Below are positions 34,243-43,672 of a stretch of DNA of 64,000 nucleotides, one piece after another. Every line of letters begins with the position of its first letter. The first letter of the stretch is position 1. The DNA comes from an uncultured Dermabacter sp. (GTDB lineage Bacteria; Actinomycetota; Actinomycetes; Actinomycetales; Dermabacteraceae). The notes below the pieces were generated by a model that worked only from the letters and a program-made list of their open reading frames with translations, was not told where the DNA came from and made no database searches. The translations under genes were made by a program, and so were the position numbers. The stretch lies in contig CAMXWV010000003.1 of NCBI GenBank assembly GCA_947252755.1, positions 1 through 64,000 of the forward strand, given 5' to 3'.

Positions 34243-34597
34243 GCCTATCCCTTTCCCCCGCGTTCCGGCTTCAGGTCAACAGTCCCTCTCCTCAAAGGAA
34301 CCGGACACCGGTAACGCGTACCTCTAGATAACCCCACAGACCTTGGGTGAGGCTGTGGTGGGCCTTCTAATTTCCTGAGAATCTGCGCGCCCAGCTGAGA
34401 GCCAGGCCTGAACGCTGAACGTGGCGGCATTGCTGAACGTGGCGGCATTAACGCTGAGTGCGTGGACGGCAGCGTTGAGCGCGTCGGCAGTAGTGTGAAG
34501 AGGCGCCCCGGCAGAACCGGTGGCTGCGCTCGCACCACTGCCCACCTCGAAACCGTCCACGAGGCTTCCCGCCCCGCTGACGCAAGGAGACGCCGCC
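34243..34597. other. Gene-free stretch between terminator and the next gene
   Basis: It holds a tandem repeat at 34414-34449 plus degenerate copies to about 34495. Otherwise I see no gene. A minus-strand open frame here encodes only the repeat translated into Ala/Asn/Ser-rich sequence and has no ribosome-binding site. Confidence 0.5.
34414..34449. repeat. Intergenic tandem repeat, 2 x 18 bp plus degenerate copies
   Basis: GCTGAACGTGGCGGCATT occurs at 34414-34431 and 34432-34449. Two looser units of the GCTGAG..GCGTGGACGGCA type follow. Confidence 0.8.
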
Positions 34598-35164
34598 ATG
34601 GCCTACCCCACCCCCACCGAATCCCTTGACCTGTCTCGGCTTCGCCCCGAGGTTGAGCGGCTCACCGCTCACGCCCAGAAGCACGGCCTCACCCTCATCG
34701 ACCCGGAGGAGACTGCCGCACAGATCCCGCCAGTGCTCGCAGAGCTCACCAACGAATTCGGCGGCGTCATCGTGGATGATGACTTCGCCGTCAACCTCCT
34801 CATCGAGGAGCGCACCGACCTGGGCCCCTACACTCTGCTCGGCGACCCGGACGAGTACTACCCGCTGTACGAGGGCGCTGAGGACGCCGTGATCCTCACC
34901 ATCGGCCCGGACGGCACCGCCGGCGGCGTGTGGTTCATCGATGATGAACTGGACCTCCACCAGCTGGCAGCCTCCCTGGAGGACTACCTGGCCCGCGTGG
35001 CCGACGCATTCGAAGCCGTCGGCGCAGACTCCGGCGAACGGGTGCGCCTGCATCTGCTCAACCACGCACTGCAGACCGTCAGCGTGCTGGAGCGCGTGGA
35101 TGATCTTGATGCCACCGTGCGCTTCAGCGCAGACGGGCAGCGTGCAGAGATTGTGCGCGCCTGA
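34598..35164 (+). CDS. Hypothetical acidic protein, possibly SUKH (SMI1/KNR4)-like
   Basis: A 188-residue, strongly acidic cytoplasmic protein. ATG 34598 has AAGGAGA at 34584-34590. LAELTNEFGGVIVDDDFAVN, the Tyr/Asp-rich GDPDEYYPLYEGAEDAVILT and VWFIDDELDLHQLAASLEDY give an order of helix, strands and terminal helix reminiscent of SUKH-fold immunity/regulatory proteins. That assignment is a guess from pattern. No toxin gene is adjacent. Confidence 0.6.
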   Translation: MAYPTPTESLDLSRLRPEVERLTAHAQKHGLTLIDPEETAAQIPPVLAELTNEFGGVIVDDDFAVNLLIEERTDLGPYTLLGDPDEYYPLYEGAEDAVILTIGPDGTAGGVWFIDDELDLHQLAASLEDYLARVADAFEAVGADSGERVRLHLLNHALQTVSVLERVDDLDATVRFSADGQRAEIVRA

Positions 35165-35203
35165 CGGTCCCATCCGATTTTCCTGACGGTTCTATCCGAG
35201 TTT
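35160..35203. repeat. Tandem repeat, 2 x 22 bp, across a stop codon
   Basis: Two imperfect 22-base units (35160-35181 and 35182-35203, both beginning CCTGACGGT) start at the stop codon of the acidic protein gene, so the duplication includes its last bases. Confidence 0.7.
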
Positions 35204-35280
35204 CCGGGCGGCCTGGCGTTCTGCCCCCGAAGTCTCCTACTCTGGAAGAGACCAGTTGTGCGAAACAGAGGAGAGCCCTC

Positions 35281-36195
35281 GTGCATTCTCCGGACTCCGC
35301 CGAGTCAGGCAGCGCTGACAGCGAGCACGGCGCCCCACAGGGCGCGCGCATCAGCCGCCGCGCACTCGGCCTGGCCGGCCTCACCGCCGCAGCCGCTGCT
35401 GCCCTGCCCGGTGCCGCACTGGGACACTCGAACACCTCCCCGCTCTCCGTGCTCGGCACGCCCACTCTGGACTCACTCAAGCGTGAAGGCCCGTACGCGG
35501 TTGCCACCGTGGAAGTTCCGCTGAGCGAGTCCGCAGCCTTCGGCGGAGGAACCCTGCTCTATCCGGCGAGCCCGCAGCAGGGCGAAACCTTCGGCGTGGT
35601 GGTCTGCGTTCCCGGATTCACCGAGCCCGCTTTGGCGATGGACACTATTGCGCACCGCATCGCCTCCCACGGCTTCGCCGTGTTCTCCGCAGCCGCCCGG
35701 TCCGGCCTGGACGAACCGGTCTGGCGCGCCCACATGATCACCGCGGCACTGAAAGAAGCACTGCGCCGCCCCGAATGGGCAGCGATCATCGACCCCGCGC
35801 GCACCGCGATCATCGGCCACTCCATGGCCGGCGGCGGTGCGCTGACCGCGGCGATCACCGAGAAGGTCTCCGCTGTGATCGCCATCCACCCCTGGTCCAC
35901 GATCCCGTTCACCACCGTCTCCGAACCGGTGCTCGTGATCGGCGGCACCTGGGATGCGATCGCGCCGATGAGCGAACACGCCACGCCGATCTACCGCAGC
36001 CTCTCCGCCTCCCCAGAGAAAGGCCTGCTCACCCGCGTTGAGGGCACGCACCGGGCCGGCCTGGACGCGGACCCGCTGATCATGCCGCGGATGATCAGCT
36101 TCCTCAAGCTGTACGTGGACAAGGACGTGCGCTACCGCTCGCTGTACCTGTCCCGACCGGAGCCCCACACTCGGTGGGAGACTACCGCCCGCTGA
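35281..36195 (+). CDS. Secreted cutinase / PET-hydrolase-like alpha/beta hydrolase
   Basis: A 304-residue esterase with a Tat-type signal (RISRRALGLAGLTAAAAAA). From residue 69 the sequence follows actinobacterial cutinase-like polyester hydrolases: GPYAVATVEVP, FGGGTLLYPA, GVVVCVPGFTE (oxyanion Phe), HRIASHGFAVF, IDPARTAIIGHSMAGGGALT, PVLVIGGTWDAIAP and a C-terminal LYVDKDVRYRSLYL. The triad is S181, D225 and H257. It differs from the usual HSMGGGG (here HSMAGGG) and lacks the C-terminal Cys of classical members. GTG start after GGAGAG. It may act on polyesters or lipids outside the cell. Activity is inference. Confidence 0.82.
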   Translation: MHSPDSAESGSADSEHGAPQGARISRRALGLAGLTAAAAAALPGAALGHSNTSPLSVLGTPTLDSLKREGPYAVATVEVPLSESAAFGGGTLLYPASPQQGETFGVVVCVPGFTEPALAMDTIAHRIASHGFAVFSAAARSGLDEPVWRAHMITAALKEALRRPEWAAIIDPARTAIIGHSMAGGGALTAAITEKVSAVIAIHPWSTIPFTTVSEPVLVIGGTWDAIAPMSEHATPIYRSLSASPEKGLLTRVEGTHRAGLDADPLIMPRMISFLKLYVDKDVRYRSLYLSRPEPHTRWETTAR

Positions 36196-36226
36196 ACTGG
36201 TACGCGTCGCGCGGCCCGCCGGCCGC

Positions 36227-37177
36227 TCACACGAGCCCCAGCACCGCCTGCGCCAGCGCCACATCCACCACCAGGGTGTTCAGCAGGCCCGTGTTCAGAG
36301 CGCCAAGCACACCCGGAGCTTTCTTCACCCCGGCTGCGAGTCCCACCGTATTCGGGATGCTGCGCAGCTGCTCAAAGCTCACCGCGATCACCCGCTCACT
36401 CGTGGGCAGGCCGCATTCGGCGCCGTCCACTGTGAAGAACCGGCCGCACAGATCCCCAGCGGGCTGCTGCGCCTGGAACTGGGCGCGCTCCTGCTGTGAC
36501 AGCTTCATCCCGTTCAACAGGTGCGGACTTGAATGCTCACCCGCGGAGCCGATGCCGATCAGCGCGACATCCACCCGGCCGGCCGCGTTGAGTCCGTCCG
36601 CAATGGAGGACTCGCCCATGAACGCGCGGTGCGCGGTTGCGGACTCCAGCAGCGCCGGCGCGTACAGCGGCCGCGCCCGCGCACCGAGTCGCGCAGCAAA
36701 AGCCCTGGTCAGCGAGTCTCCTGACTCTAGTGTGTCCAGGCTGGAAAGACCGCCCACCAACGGCAGCACATCGATGTTCTGCCGGGTGCCGCGCGTCTCC
36801 ATATGGGACACCATCGTCTGCAGGGTGTGACCCCAGGAGATCCCGAATGACCGGGCATCCAGATTCTCGATCAGCTCGGCCGCGGAGCGGCCCACTACGT
36901 CAATCGGCGGTTCACCAGAGTCAGAAGCCACGATCGCGTCGCTCAGATGGAAGCGTTCGATCAGCACCTGCTCCAGATCCCGCACCCGCTCCGGTGCCGC
37001 CTCCGGATCGCTGATCCGGATCGTGACGATGCCCGCCTCCCGAGCGCGCGCCAGGATCCGGGACACATTCGAGCGGGAGATGCCGAGCGTGCGCGCCACC
37101 TCCGCCTGGGAGAAGTCCTGCTCGTAGTAGAGGCGCGCAGCCTTCACCAGCAGCGCGGTATCGCGCGGAGCAGGCAT
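36227..37177 (-). CDS. Second SorC/DeoR-type sugar-binding transcriptional regulator
   Basis: A 316-residue regulator with N-terminal helix-turn-helix SQAEVARTLGISRSNVSRIL and the sugar-phosphate-binding effector domain (FGISWGHTLQTMVSHM, VDVALIGIGSAGEHSS). ATG 37177, preceded by GGAGAGC, is used rather than an upstream start. No sugar gene is next to it: it lies between a secreted esterase and a NUDIX gene, so its targets are probably elsewhere. Confidence 0.88.
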   Translation of the reverse strand: MPAPRDTALLVKAARLYYEQDFSQAEVARTLGISRSNVSRILARAREAGIVTIRISDPEAAPERVRDLEQVLIERFHLSDAIVASDSGEPPIDVVGRSAAELIENLDARSFGISWGHTLQTMVSHMETRGTRQNIDVLPLVGGLSSLDTLESGDSLTRAFAARLGARARPLYAPALLESATAHRAFMGESSIADGLNAAGRVDVALIGIGSAGEHSSPHLLNGMKLSQQERAQFQAQQPAGDLCGRFFTVDGAECGLPTSERVIAVSFEQLRSIPNTVGLAAGVKKAPGVLGALNTGLLNTLVVDVALAQAVLGLV

Positions 37178-37293
37178 ACAAGCTCTCCCCTCAGTGACCG
37201 TGCGGGCAGCAGCGCCGCCCCAGTGGCATCCACAGTACCCGGCGCGCTCACGTCCCGAACGCTCTGCCCGAACCACCGCCCGGACGCCGGTGC

Positions 37294-37299
37294 TACCGT
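37294..37299 (+). promoter_or_regulatory. -10 box, leaderless start of the NUDIX gene
   Basis: TACCGT followed by seven bases and ATG 37307. Confidence 0.4.
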
Positions 37300-37306
37300 G
37301 ACCGGT

Positions 37307-37858
37307 ATGGAACTCGACCCGGGATATTCAAACGTTCGCGTGGGCGTGAAAGCGCTGATCTACCGGGACGGTCACATCCTGTTCAACGAGTACGGATACC
37401 CCGATGACGATGCCCGCTCACCGCTGGTGGGCGATGACATCCCTCCCGCGGACTCCGCCACGAACACCTCCCGGTCCGTGTTCGCCCTGCCCGGCGGCGG
37501 TCAGGAGCATGGCGAATCCCAGGTGGACGCGTTGAAGCGCGAATGCCTTGAAGAAGTGGGCGTTCGCGTGCGCGTGTTCGACCTGGCCTGCACCTTCGAA
37601 CTGATCTCCACTCGCGTGGGCACTCACCGGGCCGCCCGCGGTGACGTGTTCCACCAGCTCAACTCCGCATTCTGGTGCCAGCTCGAACCGGGGGAGGAGC
37701 CCTCCGTGGGGGCCGACGCGGACAATTTCCAGATTGGCGTGCGCTGGCTTCCCCTGGAGCGCCTGCACGAGTACGCGGTGCGACCACGTGAGGTAGCGCA
37801 GTGGCTGCAGGCGGACGCGTCGAACCGGCCGCGCACCATCGGCACGCTGCGCGACTGA
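37307..37858 (+). CDS. NUDIX hydrolase
   Basis: A 183-residue protein with a full Nudix box (GGGQEHGESQVDALKRECLE then EVGV, following G-x5-E-x7-RE-x2-EE-x-G). It hydrolyses a nucleoside-diphosphate-linked compound. VGVKALIYRDGHILFNEYGY precedes the box as in ADP-ribose or 8-oxo-dGTP-type members. Substrate unknown. The start codon at 37307 is supported by a -10 box at leaderless spacing. A longer upstream frame is antisense to the SorC gene. Confidence 0.88.
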   Translation: MELDPGYSNVRVGVKALIYRDGHILFNEYGYPDDDARSPLVGDDIPPADSATNTSRSVFALPGGGQEHGESQVDALKRECLEEVGVRVRVFDLACTFELISTRVGTHRAARGDVFHQLNSAFWCQLEPGEEPSVGADADNFQIGVRWLPLERLHEYAVRPREVAQWLQADASNRPRTIGTLRD

Positions 37859-37874
37859 ACGCGCCCCGCCGGCC

Positions 37875-39908
37875 TCAGTCCTCCGACTCCTTTGTCGGAT
37901 TGGCGTCCTCGTCCAGGTAGGTGCCGCGTTCATAGTCGTACGCAACCGGGTTGCCGTCCTCATCCGTGCGGGCGTACCACTCGGTGACCTCGTCGGCCGT
38001 GGAATCGAACCCGTGGCCCGCCGCGTACTCAGACTCCGGCTGGCTGGGCACAATTGACAGCTCGAAGTTGTCCCCGTGCTCGTGCAGGCCGTAGCGGACC
38101 GCGTTGCGCAGCGCAGCACTCTCATAGTTGCTGCGGATGATCAGCGGATCGGTGCGCATCTCCTTATAGAGCGCGATCGCCATCAGCACCAGCACCACGG
38201 AGAACGGCAGCGCCGTGATCGTGATCAGATTCTGCAGGCCTTGGAGGGCGTCATTGCCGCCCATCAGCAGGATCAGCACGGCGATGCCGGCCATCAGCAC
38301 CGCCCAGAACGCGGTGATCAGACGCTTCGGGTTCGGGTTGCCCTTCTGGGACAGCTGCGAGTTCACCAGGGAGGCCGAGTCGGAAGTGGTGATGAAGAAG
38401 ACTGCGAGCATGATGATCACCAGCGGCGCCACGAACTGGCCGCCCGGAAGCATCTCCAGCACCACGAAGAAGATGTCCTCCGGCGGCGGCAGGTTCGCAA
38501 TGTCATCGCCGGCGGCGATCGGTGTGGACGCGTTGCGCTGCAGCCAGATCGCGGTGCCGCCCAGGATCGAGAACGCGAGCACAATGATGGTGGACGGGAT
38601 CAGCAGCACGCCCAGCACGAACTGGCGCACGGTGCGGCCCTTCGAGATCTTCGCGGTGAACACGCCCACGAACGGCGCCCAGCTCACCCACCACGCCCAG
38701 TAGAACGTGGTCCAGCCGGACAGGAACTGATTCATCTCCTCAGAGTCCGCGGTGGTGCGGGAGAGCATGTCCGGCAGGTCCGCGAAGTAGGCCGTGATCA
38801 CGCCCGGAATGATGTTCACCAGGAAGATCGTGGGCCCAGCCACGAAGATGAACACGGCGAGGCCCACGGCGAGCGCCAGGTTGATGTTCGACAGGCGCTT
38901 GATGCCCTTGGTGACGCCGGAGACGGCAGACCAGATCGTGCCGATCGTGAGGATCACGATGATGACAAGAGCAGCCGTGTTCGCGTTCGGAGACCAGCCG
39001 GTCACCACGGTGACGCCGCGAGAGATCTGCAGCGCTCCGATGCCCAGGGAAGCGGCGGTGCCGAACAGGGTGGCGATGATGGCAAGGCCGTCAATGATGC
39101 GGGCGCCCAGGCTTGTGCTGTCCCCGCCCCACAGCGGCGTCACAATCGAACTCATCAGCGGAACCCGCCCGCGCCGGTAGGACACGTACGCCACGGCAAG
39201 ACCCACGATCGCGTAGATCGCCCACGCGTTCAGACCCCAGTGGAGAGCGGCCTGCACCATCGCCTTCTTCACCGCTTCCAAAGTGCCCGGGTCGTAAGCG
39301 CCCGGGGCGGGGGAGAGGTAATAGGTCATCGGCTCGAACGGGCCGAAGAAGATGATGCCGATGCCGATGCCGGCACCGAACAGCATGGCCGCCCAGGCCA
39401 CCGTGGAGTACTCGGGAGTGTCCCCTTCCAGGCCCAGCGGCAGCTTGCCGTACTTTGTGAACGCCAGCACCAGCAGGTAGATCACCATGCCGATGGCCAG
39501 GGTGTTGAAGATCCAGCCCAGATTCGTCATGATCCAGCCGAGCGCCGCAGTGGTCAGCTCGAACACCTGCTGCGGGGCGATCACACCCCAGGTCACAAAG
39601 CCGATCACGGACAGTCCCACCACGGCGAGCAGGCCGCGGTCCACCCCGTACCGGATTTTCTGATCGTCCACGCTGACACCCGGCACAAGCGCCGGGTGGA
39701 TGTTATGCGGGTACTGGTCCATCTCGCGCAGGAAGTGCGCGGCGAACCGGCGCGCTGCCTGCGCTCGGTTCCGGCCGCCCTGGCGGGGGTTATACACGAT
39801 GGGCTCAGCGGCATGAGATCCGGACCGCGGCTGCTGCGCGGACGCTGAGCTCTGGGAATCGGCTGGGTTCGTTGAGTGTGCTGTGTCCTGAGGGTCGCTG
39901 GTGTTCAT
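37875..39908 (-). CDS. BCCT-family osmolyte transporter (betaine/choline/carnitine)
   Basis: A 677-residue secondary carrier with twelve predicted helices. Family blocks: GAGIGIGIIFFGPFEPMTYY, HWGLNAWAIYAIVGLAVAYV, the aromatic substrate box TTFYWAWWVSWAPFVGVFTA and FITTSDSASLVNSQLS. Long acidic C-terminal tail (about 90 residues), typical of osmoregulated carriers such as BetP. ATG 39908 preceded by GGAGAGCC. A second BCCT gene lies at the right end of the window. Confidence 0.93.
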   Translation of the reverse strand: MNTSDPQDTAHSTNPADSQSSASAQQPRSGSHAAEPIVYNPRQGGRNRAQAARRFAAHFLREMDQYPHNIHPALVPGVSVDDQKIRYGVDRGLLAVVGLSVIGFVTWGVIAPQQVFELTTAALGWIMTNLGWIFNTLAIGMVIYLLVLAFTKYGKLPLGLEGDTPEYSTVAWAAMLFGAGIGIGIIFFGPFEPMTYYLSPAPGAYDPGTLEAVKKAMVQAALHWGLNAWAIYAIVGLAVAYVSYRRGRVPLMSSIVTPLWGGDSTSLGARIIDGLAIIATLFGTAASLGIGALQISRGVTVVTGWSPNANTAALVIIVILTIGTIWSAVSGVTKGIKRLSNINLALAVGLAVFIFVAGPTIFLVNIIPGVITAYFADLPDMLSRTTADSEEMNQFLSGWTTFYWAWWVSWAPFVGVFTAKISKGRTVRQFVLGVLLIPSTIIVLAFSILGGTAIWLQRNASTPIAAGDDIANLPPPEDIFFVVLEMLPGGQFVAPLVIIMLAVFFITTSDSASLVNSQLSQKGNPNPKRLITAFWAVLMAGIAVLILLMGGNDALQGLQNLITITALPFSVVLVLMAIALYKEMRTDPLIIRSNYESAALRNAVRYGLHEHGDNFELSIVPSQPESEYAAGHGFDSTADEVTEWYARTDEDGNPVAYDYERGTYLDEDANPTKESED

Positions 39909-39999
39909 GGCTCTCCGATGATAGACATGCGGCGCGCCGCCGCACACCGGCAGCGGCTGCCCCGTTGGACCTTAGCGGGTTACGACGGGATCAGCCACT

Positions 40000-41490
40000 T
40001 CAGTCCGCCGCAGCCCGTGGCCGACGCACGTAGAACGGCTCCAGGTACTCCAGTATCCCGGCCGAGGCGCCCTCCCGCCCCAGACCGCTGGCCTTCACCC
40101 CGCCGAACGGTGCGGACGCGTCGGACGCCACGCCCACATTCACGGCAAGCATGCCGGATTCGATCCGGCCCGCCACCCGGTCGATCTCCGCCTGGTCCTC
40201 GGCGATCACGTAGCTCATCAGGCCGAACTCGGTGTCATTCGCCGCGGTGATCATCGAGTCCACGTCATCCATCACGATCACGGGCGCCACCGGGCCGAAG
40301 ATCTCCTCCCGGTTCACCCGCGCTGAGCGCGGAACATCGCCGAGCACGGTGGGTGCGAAGAAGAAGCCATCCCGGTCCAGCCGCGTCCCGCCGGTGAGCA
40401 CGGCCGCGCCCTTGTCCACAGCATCCTGCACCAGCTCTTCCACCTTCGCCACGGCGTCCTCATTGATCAGCGGTCCGAGCGTGGTGCCCGCATCAATCCC
40501 AGCGCCCACCTGCAGTTCTTCCGCTTTCGCGACGAGCCGTCGGGTGAACTCCTCGGCGAGGCTCGCATGCACGTAGATCCGGTTTGCTGCCGTGCACGCC
40601 TCGCCGTTGTTGCGGAACTTTGCGGGCATGATCGCGTTGACCGCGGTGTCCAGATCGGCGGAGGGCAGCACCAGGAACGGGGCGTTGCCGCCGAGCTCCA
40701 TGGAGCTCTTCAGCACCTGTGGCGCGACGAGCTCCAGCAGGCTTCGGCCCACATCGGTGGAGCCGGTGAAGGACAGTTTGCGCAGGCGCGGATCAGCCAG
40801 CAGGCTGCTGGACAGCTCGCTGGTACCGGAGGTGACCACGCAGTTCACCACCCCGTCCGGCAGGCCCGTATCCTGGAGGATCTGCATGAACGCCAGCATG
40901 GTCAACGGGGTGGCAGCAGCTGGTTTGATCACCACGGTGCAGCCGGCGGCGATCGCGGGCGCGATTTTGCGGGTTCCCATGGACAGCGGGAAGTTCCACG
41001 GTGTGATCGCCAGCACCGGACCCACCGGCTTATGGGACACGGTGATGACATGATCCGCCTGCGGGGCCTGCTGCCAGGTTCCGGGGATGCGCACCGCTTC
41101 CTCAGCGAACCAGCGCAGGAACTCCGCCCCGTAGCTGACCTCGCCGTATGCTTCGGCGAGCGGTTTGCCCATCTCCAGGGTCATCAGCACCGCGAGGGCA
41201 TCCGCCCGCTCATGCACCAGGTCAAAGGCGCGCATCAGCAGCTCGGAGCGCTCACGGGGCAGGGAGGCGGCCCATTCCCGTTGAGCGGCCACGGCGGCAT
41301 CCAGTGCAGCGGCGCCCGCGGTCAGCGGATTCGCATCCACCACCTGGGCGAATGATCGACCCGTGGCCGGGTCGATCACATCCAGGCCGGGTGTTCCCCC
41401 GGTGAAGGAGCCGTTGATGAAGGAGGACTTCGGCGTGCTGTCCAGGATCTGCTGGATGGTGGACTGGCTGATCGGCTGAGTGAGAGTCAC
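40000..41490 (-). CDS. NAD(P)-dependent aldehyde / succinate-semialdehyde dehydrogenase
   Basis: A 496-residue aldehyde dehydrogenase. ITPWNFPLSMGTRKIAPAIA, LSFTGSTDVGRSLLELV (cofactor loop), catalytic Glu in MELGGNAPFLVL and catalytic Cys in FRNNGEACTAANRIYVH. The combination with EIFGPVAPVIV and the C-terminal FGGVKASGLGREGA is typical of succinate-semialdehyde dehydrogenases (GabD/DavD). GTG 41490 has GGAGGTG upstream. No gabT in view. It could serve betaine aldehyde, but the cofactor and substrate cannot be read from sequence. Confidence 0.9.
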   Translation of the reverse strand: MTLTQPISQSTIQQILDSTPKSSFINGSFTGGTPGLDVIDPATGRSFAQVVDANPLTAGAAALDAAVAAQREWAASLPRERSELLMRAFDLVHERADALAVLMTLEMGKPLAEAYGEVSYGAEFLRWFAEEAVRIPGTWQQAPQADHVITVSHKPVGPVLAITPWNFPLSMGTRKIAPAIAAGCTVVIKPAAATPLTMLAFMQILQDTGLPDGVVNCVVTSGTSELSSSLLADPRLRKLSFTGSTDVGRSLLELVAPQVLKSSMELGGNAPFLVLPSADLDTAVNAIMPAKFRNNGEACTAANRIYVHASLAEEFTRRLVAKAEELQVGAGIDAGTTLGPLINEDAVAKVEELVQDAVDKGAAVLTGGTRLDRDGFFFAPTVLGDVPRSARVNREEIFGPVAPVIVMDDVDSMITAANDTEFGLMSYVIAEDQAEIDRVAGRIESGMLAVNVGVASDASAPFGGVKASGLGREGASAGILEYLEPFYVRRPRAAAD

Positions 41491-41622
41491 GGGGCACCTC
41501 CGGGCGCTGGCGCGTGGTGAGCGCGCGATGGGCCGCGGCTGCGGGGAGCGCGGCACTGGGACGATGAGCGCACGCTAACAGCCGAACCCGAGCAGAACCG
41601 GAGCGGGCGGGCCAGGCGGATC

Positions 41623-41961
41623 TCAGAGGGCGGCGATGTCCTTCGGCTCTTCCGCGCCGGGCTCGTTGTCCGACACGACCATGCGGATCGGGTCGAGCTT
41701 CGCCCACAGCCACATGAGCACGAAGAAGCCGATCATGGACACGCCCACCCAGAGGTTCGCGTTCACGCCGCCGGTCTTCTGCGCTTCATCGTCGGTGAAG
41801 GCGAATAGGCCCAGCAGGGTGAGGATCACGCCGGTCACGCCGATCAGCAGACCGATGAAGAACCGGATGTCGAATGCGCCGGCCTGTTCCACATGCCCGC
41901 CGGTCGGGGCAGTGGTGGTGGGCGCGTCGGACGGTGAGGTGGGTGAGGTGCTGGTGTTCAT
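41623..41961 (-). CDS. Small two-helix membrane protein paired with an SSS symporter
   Basis: A 112-residue protein: a Thr/Pro/Ser-rich N-terminus, two transmembrane helices (DIRFFIGLLIGVTGVILTLL and LWVGVSMIGFFVLMWLWAKL) and an acidic C-terminus. It starts 13 bases after the symporter stop with CGGAGGCTTT upstream, so it is co-expressed. Small partners of solute:sodium symporters such as DUF485 proteins are known. This one is shorter in the loops and I do not recognise its family. Confidence 0.75.
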   Translation of the reverse strand: MNTSTSPTSPSDAPTTTAPTGGHVEQAGAFDIRFFIGLLIGVTGVILTLLGLFAFTDDEAQKTGGVNANLWVGVSMIGFFVLMWLWAKLDPIRMVVSDNEPGAEEPKDIAAL

Positions 41962-41974
41962 TGAAAGCCTCCGA

Positions 41975-43672
41975 TCAGGCGAACACAATGTTGAGGATGA
42001 TGACCAAAGCGAAGGCAACGGCGGCCATCGGCAGCGGACGCCGGATGAACGGCAGGTCCTTCTCCTCCGGATCAACCAGGTCAGCCTTCGGCGTTTCCGA
42101 ATAGACCAGGCCCTTCAGCTCATGCGCCGGCTTCGGCTGAGTCATGAACGTGACCGCCACGGACACCAGGATGTCCACCACGAACGCGGTGGCGGCAGAG
42201 ACGAATGCGAGTCCCTGCCCCGGCAGTTCGAACAGGCCGAAGAAGGTGGACGAGCTCCACAGCGCCACGGCGGCGAGCGTGCCCGCCACCAGACCCGTCC
42301 AACCCGCCGTGGGAGTCATCCGACGCCAGAACATGCCCAGGATGAACGTGGCGAACAGCGGGGCGTTGAAGAAGCCGAACAGGGTCTGCAGGTAGTCCAG
42401 AACATTCTCGAAGTTCTGAGCGATCAGCGCCGTGAAGATCGCGATGACCGATGCGGCCACAGTGGCCACCCGGCCCACAGCCAGGTAGTACTCGTCCGAA
42501 CGGTCCTTCACGATGTAGGTCTGCCAGATGTCATAGCTCATCACCGTGTTGAACGCGGACACGTTCGCTGCCATGCCGGCCATGAACGCCGCGAGGAGTC
42601 CGGCGATGGCAAGGCCGAGCAGGCCGTTCGGGAGCACATCGCGCATCAGCAGCAGGATGGCGTCGTTATACGTGACGCCGGTGGCCGCAGCGGTCTGCGC
42701 ATCACCCGCCATCGACGCCTGCTTGAACTCGGTCAGCTCACTGACCAGCACCGCGGCGATCATGCCCGGAACGATCACGATGAACGGGATCAGCATCTTC
42801 GGGAATGAGCCGATGATCGGGGTCATCCGCGCAGCGGTGATCGACTTCGACGCCATGGCGCGCTGCACTTCCACGAAGTTCGTGGTCCAGTATCCGAAGG
42901 ACAGCACGAAGCCCAGGCCGAACACGATGCCCACCACGGACAGGATCGGGGACTCGAAGCCGGAGAGCTGCTGGCCGGGCCACGTGTGCAGCTGCTCAGC
43001 GCCGAGCATGCCGTCATTCGTCACCTTCTCCTTCAGCCCTGACCAGCCGCCCACTTTGTGTAGGCCGATCAGGGTGAGGGGCAGCAGCGCTGCCACGATC
43101 ACGAAGAACTGCAGCACTTCGTTGTAGATCGCAGCGGACAGGCCGCCCAGGGTGATGTAGGAGAGCACGATCGCTGCGGCCACGATCAGGGCAAGCCACA
43201 TCGGCCACCCGAGCAGACGGTTCACAATCGAGCCGAGCAGGAACAGGTTCACGCCGGCGATCAGCAGCTGCGCCAGCGCAAAGGAGATTGCGTTGACCAG
43301 GTGCGCGGCGTTGCCGAAGCGCATCCGCATGAACTCGGGCACGGACCGCACTTTGGAGCCGTAATAGAACGGCATCATGACCACGCCCAGGAACAGCATG
43401 GCCGGCACCGCGCCAACCCAGAAGTAGTGCATCGTGGGAAAGCCGTACTGCGCGCCGGTGGCGGACATTCCCATGATCTCCACGGCGCCGAGGTTCGCGG
43501 AGACGAACGCCAAACCCGTCACCCATGCCGGCAGTGAACGCCCGGACAGAAAGAACTCAATGGAGTTGGAGACGCCGCGTTTTGCGAAGAACCCCACGCC
43601 GAGCACGAACAGGAAGTAGATGCCGATGATCAGATAGTCAACGAACGCAGCGTCGAGCCGGAGTGTGGACAC
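41975..43672 (-). CDS. Sodium:solute symporter (SSS family)
   Basis: A 565-residue carrier with about 13-14 helices. The N-terminus DYLIIGIYFLFVLGVGFFAK, FFLSGRSLPAWVTGLAFVSA, LGSIVNRLLGWPMWLALIVA and GFVLSFGYWTTNFVEVQRAM are family features. It is closest in character to SSS members with long C-terminal ends that import sugars, inositol or carboxylates. Substrate unresolved. GTG start after AAGGAGCTCCTC. Confidence 0.9.
   Translation of the reverse strand: MSTLRLDAAFVDYLIIGIYFLFVLGVGFFAKRGVSNSIEFFLSGRSLPAWVTGLAFVSANLGAVEIMGMSATGAQYGFPTMHYFWVGAVPAMLFLGVVMMPFYYGSKVRSVPEFMRMRFGNAAHLVNAISFALAQLLIAGVNLFLLGSIVNRLLGWPMWLALIVAAAIVLSYITLGGLSAAIYNEVLQFFVIVAALLPLTLIGLHKVGGWSGLKEKVTNDGMLGAEQLHTWPGQQLSGFESPILSVVGIVFGLGFVLSFGYWTTNFVEVQRAMASKSITAARMTPIIGSFPKMLIPFIVIVPGMIAAVLVSELTEFKQASMAGDAQTAAATGVTYNDAILLLMRDVLPNGLLGLAIAGLLAAFMAGMAANVSAFNTVMSYDIWQTYIVKDRSDEYYLAVGRVATVAASVIAIFTALIAQNFENVLDYLQTLFGFFNAPLFATFILGMFWRRMTPTAGWTGLVAGTLAAVALWSSSTFFGLFELPGQGLAFVSAATAFVVDILVSVAVTFMTQPKPAHELKGLVYSETPKADLVDPEEKDLPFIRRPLPMAAVAFALVIILNIVFA

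Noticed and set aside
38076..39848. 590-codon open frame opposite the first BCCT gene
   Set aside because: Arg/His/Gln-rich shadow translation with no family features. The BCCT frame is unambiguous. The same holds for the 657-codon frame at 61271-63244 opposite the second BCCT gene.
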